From DATKAS01 sp963733765 (lineage in GTDB: Bacteria; Actinomycetota; Acidimicrobiia; Acidimicrobiales; DATKAS01): a stretch of 64,000 nt of DNA. Every line of letters starts with the position of its first letter. Position 1 is the stretch's first letter. The stretch spans positions 310,001 through 374,000 of the forward strand of contig CAVTEI010000007.1 of the NCBI GenBank assembly GCA_963733765.1, written 5' to 3'. Positions 8,644 through 17,790 of the stretch are shown in pieces. The notes beneath the pieces were generated by a model that saw only the letters and a program-made list of their open reading frames with translations, was not told the origin of the DNA and searched no databases. The translations under genes were made by a program, and so were the position numbers.

Positions 8644-9669
8644 ATGGACATCTGCGTGTGTGGCGCCCAGGTCCCGTTCATGTACGGCGGCGCCGAGCAG
8701 CTTCTCGAGAACCTCGTCGGCGCGCTTCGAGCGGCCGGACACCGCGCCGACCTCGTACGGCTCCCAGCGGCGTGGGAGAGGGAGCGCGTCTTTGACGCGG
8801 CGATGGCGTGGCGGATGGTGCCGATCGACGCCGATCTCGTGATCGCGACGAACTTCCCTTCCTACTTCGTCCGCCATCCCCGCAAGATCGTGTGGCTGTT
8901 CCACCAACACCGAGTCGCGTACGACCTGGCGGGCTCCGAGCTGAGCGACTTCGATCTCGACGACGGCGCCCTCGAAGAGCAGCGCTTGCTCGTCGAATGG
9001 GACAGTCGGGCACTGGAGGAGGCCGTCGAACGGTTCACGCTCTCCCACACCGTGTCGGACCGGCTCGCCCGCTTCAACGGGCTCACGTCCACCCCGCTCC
9101 CGCATCCCCCGCCGTTGTTCGAGCAGCTGCACCCCGGTCGATCAGAAGGCGGGCTGTTCACCGCGCTGCGCCTCGAACGCAACAAGCGCCCCGAGCTGCT
9201 GCTCGACGCGATGACGCACGTGCAGTCGGACGTCACGCTGCAAATCGCCGGAACGGGCAGCTTGCGCGATGCGCTCGAGGCTCGCATCGATCGACTCGGT
9301 CTGCGCGATCGGGTCGAGCTGCTCGGATGGGTCAGCGACGACGAGCTCGTCGCCCGGTATGCGTCGGCGCGGGCAGTCGTGTACGCGCCCTACGACGAGG
9401 ACTATGGCTACGTGACCCTCCAAGCCTTCGCCGCCGCGAAGCCGGTGATCACGACGAGCGACGCGGGAGGCGTGCTCGAATGGGTCACCGACGGGGAGAC
9501 CGGTCTCGTCACGGCACCAGACGCGGCCGCGTTGGGAGTGGCCTTCGACCGCCTCGTGTCGGACGACGTGCTCACACAGCGGTTGGGCCGTGCCGGCCGC
9601 GAGCGTGTCGCATCCCTCTCCTGGCAACCGGTCGTCGACGCGTTGCTGGCGCCAGCGATGGTGCGATGA
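8644..9669 (+). CDS. GT4 family glycosyltransferase
   Basis: 341 residues from the ATG at 8644; the upstream in-frame extension overlaps a divergent gene. N-terminal acceptor loop VPFMYGGAEQLLENLVGAL is followed by the sequence VIATNFPSYFVRHPRKIVWLFHQHR. The donor domain contains ALRLERNKRPELLLDAM, the YxxAxAVVYAPYDEDYGYVTLQAFAAAKPVI segment in which the usual first glutamate is replaced by an aspartate-rich DEDYGY, and TSDAGGVLEW. This EDYGxVTLEA form is common in one GT4 subgroup. The stop overlaps the start of the next gene (ATGA). Confidence 0.82.
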   Translation: MDICVCGAQVPFMYGGAEQLLENLVGALRAAGHRADLVRLPAAWERERVFDAAMAWRMVPIDADLVIATNFPSYFVRHPRKIVWLFHQHRVAYDLAGSELSDFDLDDGALEEQRLLVEWDSRALEEAVERFTLSHTVSDRLARFNGLTSTPLPHPPPLFEQLHPGRSEGGLFTALRLERNKRPELLLDAMTHVQSDVTLQIAGTGSLRDALEARIDRLGLRDRVELLGWVSDDELVARYASARAVVYAPYDEDYGYVTLQAFAAAKPVITTSDAGGVLEWVTDGETGLVTAPDAAALGVAFDRLVSDDVLTQRLGRAGRERVASLSWQPVVDALLAPAMVR

Positions 9670-10481
9670 GCTTCCCGACGCTCGGCCTCGTCTCGGATGT
9701 GCGGCGTGCCGACGATGTCGCCCCGATGCTGCGGGCCATGACAGATCGCTGTCGCGTCGTCGCGTGGCACCCCGGCCTCCCGGTGGACGCGGTCTTCGTC
9801 ACATCTCGTCGAGCGCCGCGCGCGCTCGACGCCGCGCGTGCGGTCGGCGGCCGAATGGCCCTGTGGCACAGCGCGGGCGATCCGCCGCCCGAGTCACTCG
9901 CGGACGCGGCGATCACGATCGGCACCGACGACACCGCCGACATCCGAGTGCCGGCGCCTGGCATCGACCTGCGCCTCTTTCGGGCGGTGGCCCCATTCCT
10001 CCGGGAGCGGTGGCGGAGCAAGTTCCGGATCGACGCACCGGTCGAGGTGCCCCCCGACCTCAGCTGGCGGCAGCGCCGCACGCTGCTCGCGCTGTGCCCC
10101 GCGGTCGCGGCTACCGGCACGACGGCGCTCGAGGCGCTCGCGTTCGCGACTCCCCTCGTCACCGACGCCACGACCGCCGCCGAGCTCGGCGGCACGCCCG
10201 GCGTCGACATGTGGGTGTGCGCCGACCCCGCGGCCGCCGTGGAGCTCGCCGTCGAGCTCGGCCGCGATCAGCGTCGCGCGGCTGCGGTCGGTCGCGCGGG
10301 ACGGCGGCTGGCCGAGCGGCGACACGATCTCGCGCGGCCGGCGGCGGCGCTGGCCACCGCGTTCGGATGGCCTCAGCACGGTGATCTCGTCAGCACGCAT
10401 CTGGCCGATCTTCCGACGCCACCTCTCGCCCGACCGTTCACGAGGGCGGCGGCACGCGTCGGGGAGCTGAGCATGACATGA
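9666..10481 (+). CDS. Glycosyltransferase-like protein, donor-domain half only
   Basis: 271 residues, coupled to the preceding GT4 by ATGA overlap. The sequence looks like the later half of a GT-B enzyme: a short Rossmann-like start (LVSDVRRADDVAPMLRAM), then VAATGTTALEALAFATPLVTDATTAAELGG, which resembles the end of the donor-binding domain. The E-x7-E pair is not recognisable. At about 270 residues it is too short for a complete GT4. It could be a partner or pseudo-transferase of the upstream enzyme, or a minimal enzyme of unknown specificity. No frameshift is evident. Confidence 0.5.
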   Translation: MSFPTLGLVSDVRRADDVAPMLRAMTDRCRVVAWHPGLPVDAVFVTSRRAPRALDAARAVGGRMALWHSAGDPPPESLADAAITIGTDDTADIRVPAPGIDLRLFRAVAPFLRERWRSKFRIDAPVEVPPDLSWRQRRTLLALCPAVAATGTTALEALAFATPLVTDATTAAELGGTPGVDMWVCADPAAAVELAVELGRDQRRAAAVGRAGRRLAERRHDLARPAAALATAFGWPQHGDLVSTHLADLPTPPLARPFTRAAARVGELSMT

Positions 10482-10488
10482 GTAGGGC

Positions 10489-11823
10489 ATGAGCAGCGCC
10501 GATCCCGACCTGACCCCGGAGCGCGTCGATGGGCTCCGCGCCGCCCTCGGTCAGGCCCCTCTGCCGCCGCCGCCGGCGCCGCCTCCGCTGCCCGTCAGCG
10601 AACGGGCGAGGCGAGCCGCGGCCGCAGTGTTCGGGCCCATCGCTCGCCGCGCCCTCGAAGGCATCGCGGTGCGGGTGAGTGAGCGCGTCGCGATCCGCGT
10701 GGAGACTCGCACGACGGGCCGCGTCCAGGAGCTCGGCGCGCTCGTCGCATCGTTGCAGCAGCAGGTCACCCAGCTCGTGCCCTCCATCCACGCGCTCGGC
10801 ATCCTCGACTCGAACATCGAGCTCTTCGCGTCGGCCGACGACGCGATGCATGAGATCCGGGTGCACGGCGTGCAGCTCGAGCTGCTCAAGGCTCAGCTCA
10901 TGGCGTTCGAACGTACGCTCGACGACCTCGGACGGGCGATCGCCCCCGACGCGGGCATCGACGCCGCGGCACACCGGTTCGCCGAGCTGCGCGACCAGAT
11001 CCAGCGGCTCGACCGCGCCACACGCGAGCTCCGGGCTGCGCCCGCGACCACCGCCGCCTCCACCGCCTCCGGTTCTCGCGCGGAAAGCGCGTCACCGACG
11101 ACGCGAATTCCGAACGAGAACGCCGGGGGCGCCGCCGACGTCGACTTCGACTACGTCGGGTTCGAGCGCCGGTTCCGTGGCGACCCTGCGTCGGTCGCGA
11201 TGACGCTCGCCGAACGGTACGTCGAGCTGCTCGCCGATCATGCGCCGGTGCTCGATGTTGGTTGCGGAGCCGGAGGTCTGCTGGCCGCGCTGCGCGAGGC
11301 CGGCATCGAGGGCCGCGGCGTGGACCTCGACGCCGGCATGGTCGCCGAAGCCCAGGCCGCTGGGCTCGATGTCGTGGGCGGCGACGGTCTCGCCTACCTG
11401 GCCGCAGTCGATGACGAGAGCCTGGGCGCCATCACGGCCATCCATGTGATCGAGCATCTGGAGTTCCCCGACCTCTGCCGCTTCCTCGACCTCGCCTCCG
11501 CGAAGTTGCGACCCGGCGGTGTGCTCATCTGCGAGACGCCGAACCCGACCGCGCTCATCGTTCTCGGCCACTCGTACATCCTCGACCCGACCCACAAGTG
11601 GCCGTTGCACCCGTCGCTCGTGACATTCCTGTGCGAGCGATCGGGGTTCGCCGACATGGAGATCCGCTTTCACTCCCCCGCCGACTTCTTCGCCGTTCCC
11701 CTGCTCGACGAGAATGTCGACGCGCCGCCGCAGGTGGCGGTGATCAACGACGCGTTGCACCGGCTCAACAGCGTGCTGTTCGGCCCGCAGGAATATGCGG
11801 TGCTCGCAACGAAGGCGGGCTGA
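10489..11823 (+). CDS. Class I SAM methyltransferase with long helical N-terminus
   Basis: 444 residues. The first 190 residues are a proline-rich stretch (PPPPAPPPLP) followed by long amphipathic helices rich in Arg, Glu, Gln and Leu, probably a coiled coil. A Thr/Ser/Ala-rich linker follows. The methyltransferase domain starts near residue 215 with APVLDVGCGAGGLLAALRE (motif I), then GVDLDAGMVAEA (acidic motif II), ITAIHVIEHL (motif IV) and LRPGGVLICETPNP (motif VI), the UbiE/Methyltransf_11/23 pattern. Long N-terminal coils on such enzymes occur in polysaccharide loci, where the helix can act as a scaffold or ruler. It follows the glycosyltransferase-like gene by seven bases. Confidence 0.75.
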   Translation: MSSADPDLTPERVDGLRAALGQAPLPPPPAPPPLPVSERARRAAAAVFGPIARRALEGIAVRVSERVAIRVETRTTGRVQELGALVASLQQQVTQLVPSIHALGILDSNIELFASADDAMHEIRVHGVQLELLKAQLMAFERTLDDLGRAIAPDAGIDAAAHRFAELRDQIQRLDRATRELRAAPATTAASTASGSRAESASPTTRIPNENAGGAADVDFDYVGFERRFRGDPASVAMTLAERYVELLADHAPVLDVGCGAGGLLAALREAGIEGRGVDLDAGMVAEAQAAGLDVVGGDGLAYLAAVDDESLGAITAIHVIEHLEFPDLCRFLDLASAKLRPGGVLICETPNPTALIVLGHSYILDPTHKWPLHPSLVTFLCERSGFADMEIRFHSPADFFAVPLLDENVDAPPQVAVINDALHRLNSVLFGPQEYAVLATKAG

Positions 11824-11829
11824 ATCGAG

Positions 11830-12699
11830 TCAGGCCGTGCGCAGCCAGAAGGCTCCGCCGTGGCGTTCGACGGCCGCGAGGTGCGGGGCCTCCCAGATCG
11901 GATCGCAGATCGACGCGAGCTCGGGGCGGCTTCTGATGAAGTGCGCCGGCAGCACGATCTCGGCGCCGCCCGCGCCGCCCAGCAGCCACGCGGCGAGCAG
12001 GTACTGCTCGGAGTACCACCGGTCGGCCCACTGCGGCGGATAGTCCTCGGGCAGGAAGATGTCGTGAATGCCGACGAGCACTCCGGGCGCGAGCGCGGGC
12101 ACCACCTCGGTCAACATCACCGTGGCGTCGGAGTTCTGGAGCACACGGTGGGAGTTGTCGATGAAGAGGATGTCGCCCGCCGCGAGTGCGTCGTACACGG
12201 CGAGATCGACGTCTTCGGCCGGTTGACGGATGACTTCGTCGCACAGCGCGTCGATCTCGGCCCGCGGGAACGGGTCGATCGACACCACCCGGGTGGGCAG
12301 CGCGTGGTCGCGGATCGCTCGCGCCGCGAACTTCGTCGAGTTGCCCGACCCCACTTCGAGGTACAGCGCGGGCGCGAGGTCGGCAACGAAGGCGTAGAGC
12401 GCCACAGCATCGAGACCGGGCAGATAGTCGTTGCCCCACTGCGGATCCCCCGCAGACTCCGGTGCGTCGACCGTCACGGACGCGAGCTCTCGGGCGTGAG
12501 CCAGGAAGCCCTCCAGCACGGTTCGGTAGTGATCGGTGCCCGACACGAGCAAAGCCTGGAGCTGGGGGTGCGGGGGCGCTCCCCACCCGTAGCGCGACCG
12601 GGGCCGTACCGGGTAGTCGAGCTCTATCGTCGCCGCGGGTTCAGCGGCGGGCATGGGCGCCGAGGCAGGCGGCGTCACCGCGCGGCGCCGAAATGCCAT
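11830..12699 (-). CDS. Class I SAM-dependent methyltransferase (Methyltransf_24 type)
   Basis: 289 residues, starting at the ATG within the TGATG junction with the upstream gene. The in-frame upstream reading to 12864 is rejected for that reason. The SAM-binding motif LYLEVGSGNSTKFAARAI is followed by VVSIDPFPR and DILFIDNSHRVLQNSD, then VLVGIHDIFLPEDYPPQW. This set (a DNSH/DGxH acidic motif and HDIFLPxDYP) is typical of class I enzymes found with sugar and natural-product gene sets, thought to O-methylate small molecules or glycans. It is the last gene of the four-gene operon starting at 15732. Confidence 0.78.
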   Translation of the reverse strand: MAFRRRAVTPPASAPMPAAEPAATIELDYPVRPRSRYGWGAPPHPQLQALLVSGTDHYRTVLEGFLAHARELASVTVDAPESAGDPQWGNDYLPGLDAVALYAFVADLAPALYLEVGSGNSTKFAARAIRDHALPTRVVSIDPFPRAEIDALCDEVIRQPAEDVDLAVYDALAAGDILFIDNSHRVLQNSDATVMLTEVVPALAPGVLVGIHDIFLPEDYPPQWADRWYSEQYLLAAWLLGGAGGAEIVLPAHFIRSRPELASICDPIWEAPHLAAVERHGGAFWLRTA

Positions 12700-13980
12700 C
12701 AGAACCGCCGCCAGAAGGGCTGCACGCGGCTGAAGATAGAGCCGCTCGGCAGCTCGGCTCCCACCCAGTAGGTCGGCGCCAGCCACCCGTACGTCTCCTG
12801 CAGCGTGCCGGTGCGAAACGCGAGCGGGTTGGTGCGGGGATCGATGGGCTCGGGCTCGACGCACATCACTGCGCAGTAAAGCGACGGCGGCACCTCGAGT
12901 GTCTCGGCGACCTCAGGGTCCTCAGGGACGGTGCGACCCCACTGGGGGCCGGGCATCCCGAAATCGAGGTCCCGGATGGCGGCCTGCACCACCTTGTGAT
13001 CCGGATGCTCGTACCGAATCGAGGGATCGAACTCGTCGTTGAAGTAGGCGCTGGCCACGAGGTCGTCCTCCTCCGCGATGGGCAGCACCCGCGTGCGCAA
13101 CGCACGCACCGCCTCGACGCCGAGCACGACCTCGTTGATGCTCAAGTCGCGGTCGCCGAAGTCGAACGCGAACCGCGCCGACTTGTCGCCCACCCAAAGC
13201 AGATACTGGGTGGACGGGACTCGCTCGCCGGTCGCGTCGACGCGGCTCGGCAGGGCGGCGCCGACGGGCACGTCGAGATCGAACTGGCCGAGGAACCCCG
13301 GGCGACCGATGGCCGACTCGACGCCGCCGCGCGTGTCGAGGAACTGACGCCACGCATCGAGGCGCTGTTGCGAGCAACCCTCGGTCCCCTGTCCGGTGAA
13401 CGGTTGGGGCTCCGGAAAGCGCTCGGCCCGGTCGCCCTGGAGCTCGGAGATGCCGCTGCCGTCGCAATACTGCGAATACTCCCCTCGGGTGAGGAGGATG
13501 AACACGATGTAATGGGTCGTGTCGCCCGCGACCATCGACCACGCTTCGAACTCGTCGTCGGGATGGGGGCTGACGATGTAACGGATCTTGAGGTCCGGGG
13601 ACACCGGCGCCAGCACCGCGGTCGGCGGATCGCCGCCCGTCGCCGGCGTGACGAACTCCGGTGCCACCGGCACGCTCGACGTGGAGCCCGGTGGGAGCGA
13701 GGTGGTGACGGCGATCTCGGCGTCGGGTGACTCGCCCGGGACTCCGCTGGGCAGGTCATCGGTCGGCAGCTCGTCGAGCGACGGGTCGGGGACGTCGAGG
13801 GTCTGCTCCGGCGTCGAGTCAGAGGTCTCGGTCGTCGTCGGCGTCGCGGAGGTTGGTGATCCCGCGGTGGTCGCACTGTCGGCAGTGGCCGCCGGCGTCG
13901 CGTCGTCACCGTTCGAGCAGGCGGCAGCAAGAAGCCCCGACGCCAACAGCGCCGCGACGCAGGAATCGGCTCGCCTTCAC
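12699..13980 (-). CDS. HPDDE-motif deacetylase-like lipoprotein (PIG-L/LmbE type), frameshift in signal peptide
   Basis: The clean frame covers 12699-13946 (415 residues) and begins at a weak TTG in the middle of a signal peptide. A GTG at 13980 overlaps the upstream stop in the same GTGA manner as other joints in this operon and encodes a normal basic start (VKASRFLRR), but in another frame. Removing one base near 13955 joins them into a standard lipoprotein signal ending in LAAAC. The mature protein has a long Thr/Ser/Pro linker, then RYIVSPHPDDEFEAWSM, the zinc/catalytic HPDDE signature of GlcNAc de-N-acetylases, and a later YEHPDHKVVQ. It probably acts outside the membrane on an N-acetylated glycan. 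The substrate is unknown. Confidence 0.65.
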
Positions 13981-15101
13981 AGCGTCACGTACCACTGCCG
14001 GGCGTGGAGCGCGCAGGCGAGAAGCGTCCAGGCGGTCAGCATGACCATTGCGTACATGACGTAGGCACCCGGTGGGGCGACCCACTGCTCACCAATGCGA
14101 TCGACGAGCCACGTCGAGGCGGTGACGTCGCCGATGTGCGCGCGTGACAGCCACACTCCGACCACGTGCTGGCCGACATACACGAGAAGTGCATTCCGGC
14201 CGAGCGCGACGAGTGGGAACGCCAGACGATGGCCGGCACGGGAACGGTCGACGGCCGCGTGTGCGATCCACATCAGACCTATCGAGATGGCCGCAGTCAC
14301 GAGGGTGAACGACGGTGTCCACAGTCGCTTGTTGACATCGAGCGCGTCAGAACAGAGCAGCCCACCCGCGAGACAGCCGGCCCCGAGCGCGGCCATGCGC
14401 ACGACACGACCGCTTCGCAAGAGCTCTCCAGCGAGCCATCCGATGAGCACGGACGCGACGGCTCCCGCGGTGGAGGCCAAGCCTTCGGGGTCGTAGCCCG
14501 CCGTCCCGTCCCGATACACGTGGTCGGCGCTGAACACGGCGAGGTCGACTTGCCCGACGGCGGTGCACTCAGGGATGTCGGCGCCACGACATCCATCGAT
14601 CGTGGGCACCTCGAGCAGCCAGCCGTATCCCACCAGAAGCGCCACAATGAACACCGCGACTGCCCACCACCGTCGTAGGCCGACGATCACGACGCCAGCG
14701 AGCAGTCCCGCCACACCGATCCGCTGCAGGACGCCGGGGATCCGGAGCGAGTCGAGTCCACCCCCCTCACCCCACCACCCGAACACCAAGACACCGATGG
14801 CGATCAGTGCGAGTGAGCGGATGACGAGGCGCCGGAGCGTCCGCGAGGTGACGGGCGGCCGCAGCCACTGCGCCATCCCCGCGCCCATCACCACGAGGAA
14901 GAGCGGGAAGACGACGTCGGCAACGGTGAGCCCGTGCCACGAGTCGTGCCGCAGCCAACGGAATGACTCGATCGGCCCGGGGAGGTTCTCCACGAGCACC
15001 ATGCCGGCGACGGCAAGCCCGCGCACCGCGTCGAGCGACGTGAGCCTCGCGTGCAGCCGTGCTTCCGCGACTGGCGCGGGGGTGGCGACGGCGATTGCCA
15101 C
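13977..15101 (-). CDS. Heparan-alpha-glucosaminide N-acetyltransferase-like membrane protein
   Basis: 374 residues from the GTG at 15101, seven bases after the upstream stop; the in-frame extension to 15383 overlaps the lipoprotein gene. About ten transmembrane helices. The opening RLTSLDAVRGLAVAGMVLVEN is the signature of the DUF1624/COG4299 acyltransferase group related to HGSNAT, and DVVFPLFLVVMGAGMAQWL matches its second helix. Family members move an acyl group, usually acetyl from acetyl-CoA, across the membrane onto an amino sugar. Its neighbour encodes a deacetylase-like protein, so the operon may add and remove N-acetyl groups on an envelope glycan. That pairing is inference. Confidence 0.72.
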   Translation of the reverse strand: MAIAVATPAPVAEARLHARLTSLDAVRGLAVAGMVLVENLPGPIESFRWLRHDSWHGLTVADVVFPLFLVVMGAGMAQWLRPPVTSRTLRRLVIRSLALIAIGVLVFGWWGEGGGLDSLRIPGVLQRIGVAGLLAGVVIVGLRRWWAVAVFIVALLVGYGWLLEVPTIDGCRGADIPECTAVGQVDLAVFSADHVYRDGTAGYDPEGLASTAGAVASVLIGWLAGELLRSGRVVRMAALGAGCLAGGLLCSDALDVNKRLWTPSFTLVTAAISIGLMWIAHAAVDRSRAGHRLAFPLVALGRNALLVYVGQHVVGVWLSRAHIGDVTASTWLVDRIGEQWVAPPGAYVMYAMVMLTAWTLLACALHARQWYVTL

Positions 15102-15108
15102 CCCGCCC

Positions 15109-15732
15109 TCAGTCGCCGGCGGGATCCGGCAGCTTGGGAATGGTGTCGCGCGCGAGCTCGATGACTTCCTCCAGGCTCTGGTTCGGGCCGGCGGCGACGT
15201 TGAGCTGGTATTCGCCCGTGAAGACGACCACGAGCTTGATTTCAGTGCCAGGGAACACTGCCGACCGCGCCGCGTCGCCCAGGCCGTCGACGGTCTCGAG
15301 CGGGAGTCCGGCGAGCTGGTTCTGCTCGAGGTCGAGCAGGTCGCCCTGAAGGTTCGCCCCGGAGCCCGGCACGAGCTTCGCACTCACCGAGACGCCGTTC
15401 TCAGGCGTACCCGACGTGTCGTTGTAGGCGCACACGGCGAGGATCGTGTCCTCCTCGACCTGGCTCCCACTCATGTTCAGGTCGCCGACCTCTCGGCCGA
15501 GGAACACCTCTGCATCGGCCTTGGTGAAGAACGGGCACCCGGCAAGCGGCCCGAGATCCACATTTCCCACGACCGGATCGAGCGTGCTCGTCGCCCCCGA
15601 CGCCGCGCTCGTCGCCGCGCCGCCATCTGACGTCGGCGACGACGCCGAGTCGGTGTCGTCGCTGCAGGCCGTGAACGTCAGCGCGACGCCCGCAATGAGG
15701 GCGAGCAACGACAGTCGAAAGGACTTCTGCAT
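15109..15732 (-). CDS. Lipoprotein, DUF3558-like
   Basis: 207 residues. Signal peptide MQKSFRLSLLALIAGVALTFTAC with lipobox FTAC, then a Ser/Ala/Thr/Asp-rich linker to about residue 55. The globular domain has two later cysteines (CPFF and AVCAYN) and GLGDAA..., the spacing seen in DUF3558-type actinobacterial lipoproteins, which have no known activity. It is the first gene of a four-gene operon: lipoprotein, acetyltransferase, deacetylase-like protein, methyltransferase. A TAGCCT hexamer lies seven bases before the ATG, and no Shine-Dalgarno sequence is visible. Confidence 0.7.
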   Translation of the reverse strand: MQKSFRLSLLALIAGVALTFTACSDDTDSASSPTSDGGAATSAASGATSTLDPVVGNVDLGPLAGCPFFTKADAEVFLGREVGDLNMSGSQVEEDTILAVCAYNDTSGTPENGVSVSAKLVPGSGANLQGDLLDLEQNQLAGLPLETVDGLGDAARSAVFPGTEIKLVVVFTGEYQLNVAAGPNQSLEEVIELARDTIPKLPDPAGD

Positions 15733-15739
15733 TCGTTCG

Positions 15740-15745
15740 AGGCTA
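15740..15745 (-). promoter_or_regulatory. Candidate leaderless -10 element (TAGCCT)
   Basis: TAGCCT on the minus strand ends seven bases before the ATG at 15732. It would drive the lipoprotein/acetyltransferase/deacetylase/methyltransferase operon. Confidence 0.4.
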
Positions 15746-15778
15746 GCGGTGGCCCCCTACGGGGTTGCAGTCACCCGA

Positions 15779-17779
15779 TCAGCTCGCGGAGCCACCGATG
15801 GACACCTGCGCGGCAGTCCGAACGGACTCGCTCACGGCTGACGTTCCGCCGTAGAGGAAGCCGCCCACGATGCTCGAGGCCTTCGCCGTGAGATAGGCCT
15901 GCGTCGCCGGTGAGAGCGTGCTCGGGTCGGTGAGCAGCATGGGACCGGAGAAGCGCGCGATGTGGGCTCCCCCGGCGAGGGCGTCAGGGAAGTTCGCGCC
16001 CGAAGCGAGCCCGATGGTGCCGGGCGACGGGAAGAATCGGGCGGCCACCTGCGCGCTCGTGTCGTACCGGTCGATGCCGACGATCGCCTGGCCTGCGGGG
16101 TAAGCCGTCGCGGCTGGCCCTCCGACCGTCGTGAGCGAGAGCGAGGGGCGACTCGCGATGTACTGCGAGGTGATCGGCACCGCGGACGACGCATTCGACA
16201 GGAGAACCGCGCCGGCCACCTTGGCCGCGGCGGCGCCGGCACTCAGAGCGTCGGGGAAGTTCGTGCCGTCGGCGACGAGGAGGTTGACAGGGTTCGCGAG
16301 GCCGTCACGCGCCACGCGCACGGCGGTGTCGAAGCGGTCGATGCCCTCGAAGCGGACGATCGGATAGCCCGCGTTGGCGATCGCTGTCTGGACCGACGCC
16401 GACAGCGCAACCGTGCCGCCGAGCATGTACACGGTCTTGCCTGCCGTGAGGACGCGCTGGATCTCCGTGAGGGTACGGGGGTCGAGTGAGGCCGAACCGG
16501 TGAGGAGCAGCGGCGCAGTCTTGGCCGCAGCGAGCGGGGTGCCGGCGAGCGCGTCAGCGAATCCATCAGCTCGTGCAAGTACGACCGCGCTCGCGGCGCC
16601 CGTGCCCGGGAAGCTGGTCTGCGAGATCGCGTTCGCGGTGTCGATGCGGTCCGCGCCGCCGATCCGAGTGATGACCTCACTTGCGGGCGTGATGACGATC
16701 GGATTGCCCGTGACGTTCGTCGACGGGTTCGAGAAGTAGCCGATCGTGTCGAAGGTCGTGCCGCTTGCCGGGTTGCCTCCCGACGCGCGGGTGCCGAACG
16801 GTGGGCTGTCGCAGTCGGTCAGGAAGACCTGCACCTTCCCCGGCGTCGAGCCGGGCTGCACCTTCATGCCCGTGAGCGTGATCGTGCTCTGGGCGGACGT
16901 CGGGTTGTTCTGGATGCTCACCTTGAGACGAGTGTTCGCACCAGCCGGACCGGTGTCGATCACGACGGCCGACACGACGTCGCTCGGGACTGTCGCGGTG
17001 GTGGCGGACGTCGGGACCGCGGACCAGACCGCGCGCTCGGAGATGTCGAGGCACACGTCACTCGCGGTGCCCGTCGGCCCGAACGCGTCGTTGAGCCGTT
17101 CGGTGAGGACGATCGGGTTGAGGGTCACCGGCGGTGAAGGGAGCAGGATTGCCTGGTTCACGTCGCCGCCGGTGAGTGAGATGTGGGTGATCCAGGCGTT
17201 CGACGTGTTGGCCGTGACGAGGCTGAAGGGCGGGCCGACGGCACCCCCGCCGTCGAACTTGAGCTGCACGGGACCGTTGCTCGCGGAGCCGTCGATCGAG
17301 CCGCTCGAACCGGCCGTGTAGCGGATGTTGCTCACCGTGATCGGCCCCGGTCCGCCGATGAGCACGTTGACCGTGAGCACGTCGAGCTTCGTTCCGCCTT
17401 CCTGCGCGCCACAGAGCGGGGTCGAGCCGAGATTCACCTGCACCGTCGCGGTGGGGCCGGGGATGCTCGCGGCCGGGACACTCTCGAACGCGATGAAGTC
17501 ACGGAAGCCGGGGCCGGCTTCGCAGTTCGGGTCGAGGTCGGCGTCGTCGATGCGGATCGTCACCGAGTCGCCGGCCTGGAACTGCACGGTGCTGTCACCG
17601 AGGATGATGTTGCCCGCCGCACCCGCGCCGAACCCCACGGGGATCTCCGGTGTCGCCGACACCTTCACCTTCGTGGCGTCGAGCGGCGGCGTCGCGGCGC
17701 TCGCCGGTGAGCTGAACATGGCCAGCCCGGTGACCAACCCGGGGATCACAACCGAGGCAATGAGACGACGCCGCCGCAC
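15779..17779 (-). CDS. Secreted protein with three cell wall binding repeat 2 (CWB2) domains
   Basis: 666 residues from GTG, preceded by a good Shine-Dalgarno (GAGGAGG, eight bases upstream). Signal peptide MRRRRLIASVVIPGLVTGLAMFSSPASA. Residues about 30-340 form a beta-rich region with GDSVTIRIDDADLDPN and VQVFLTDCDSPPFG. Residues about 345-660 carry three CWB2 repeats (PF04122), each opening with a GxDRxDTA motif (GGADRIDTA, EGIDRFDTA, VGIDRYDTS) followed by a NFPDAL or GFADAL motif. CWB2 repeats hold proteins to wall polymers, best known from clostridial S-layer proteins. The unassigned N-terminal region shares its layout with the next gene upstream, so the two are paralogues. Probably an abundant surface or S-layer-like protein. 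Confidence 0.85.
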   Translation of the reverse strand: MRRRRLIASVVIPGLVTGLAMFSSPASAATPPLDATKVKVSATPEIPVGFGAGAAGNIILGDSTVQFQAGDSVTIRIDDADLDPNCEAGPGFRDFIAFESVPAASIPGPTATVQVNLGSTPLCGAQEGGTKLDVLTVNVLIGGPGPITVSNIRYTAGSSGSIDGSASNGPVQLKFDGGGAVGPPFSLVTANTSNAWITHISLTGGDVNQAILLPSPPVTLNPIVLTERLNDAFGPTGTASDVCLDISERAVWSAVPTSATTATVPSDVVSAVVIDTGPAGANTRLKVSIQNNPTSAQSTITLTGMKVQPGSTPGKVQVFLTDCDSPPFGTRASGGNPASGTTFDTIGYFSNPSTNVTGNPIVITPASEVITRIGGADRIDTANAISQTSFPGTGAASAVVLARADGFADALAGTPLAAAKTAPLLLTGSASLDPRTLTEIQRVLTAGKTVYMLGGTVALSASVQTAIANAGYPIVRFEGIDRFDTAVRVARDGLANPVNLLVADGTNFPDALSAGAAAAKVAGAVLLSNASSAVPITSQYIASRPSLSLTTVGGPAATAYPAGQAIVGIDRYDTSAQVAARFFPSPGTIGLASGANFPDALAGGAHIARFSGPMLLTDPSTLSPATQAYLTAKASSIVGGFLYGGTSAVSESVRTAAQVSIGGSAS

Positions 17780-17790
17780 GATGTTCCCTC

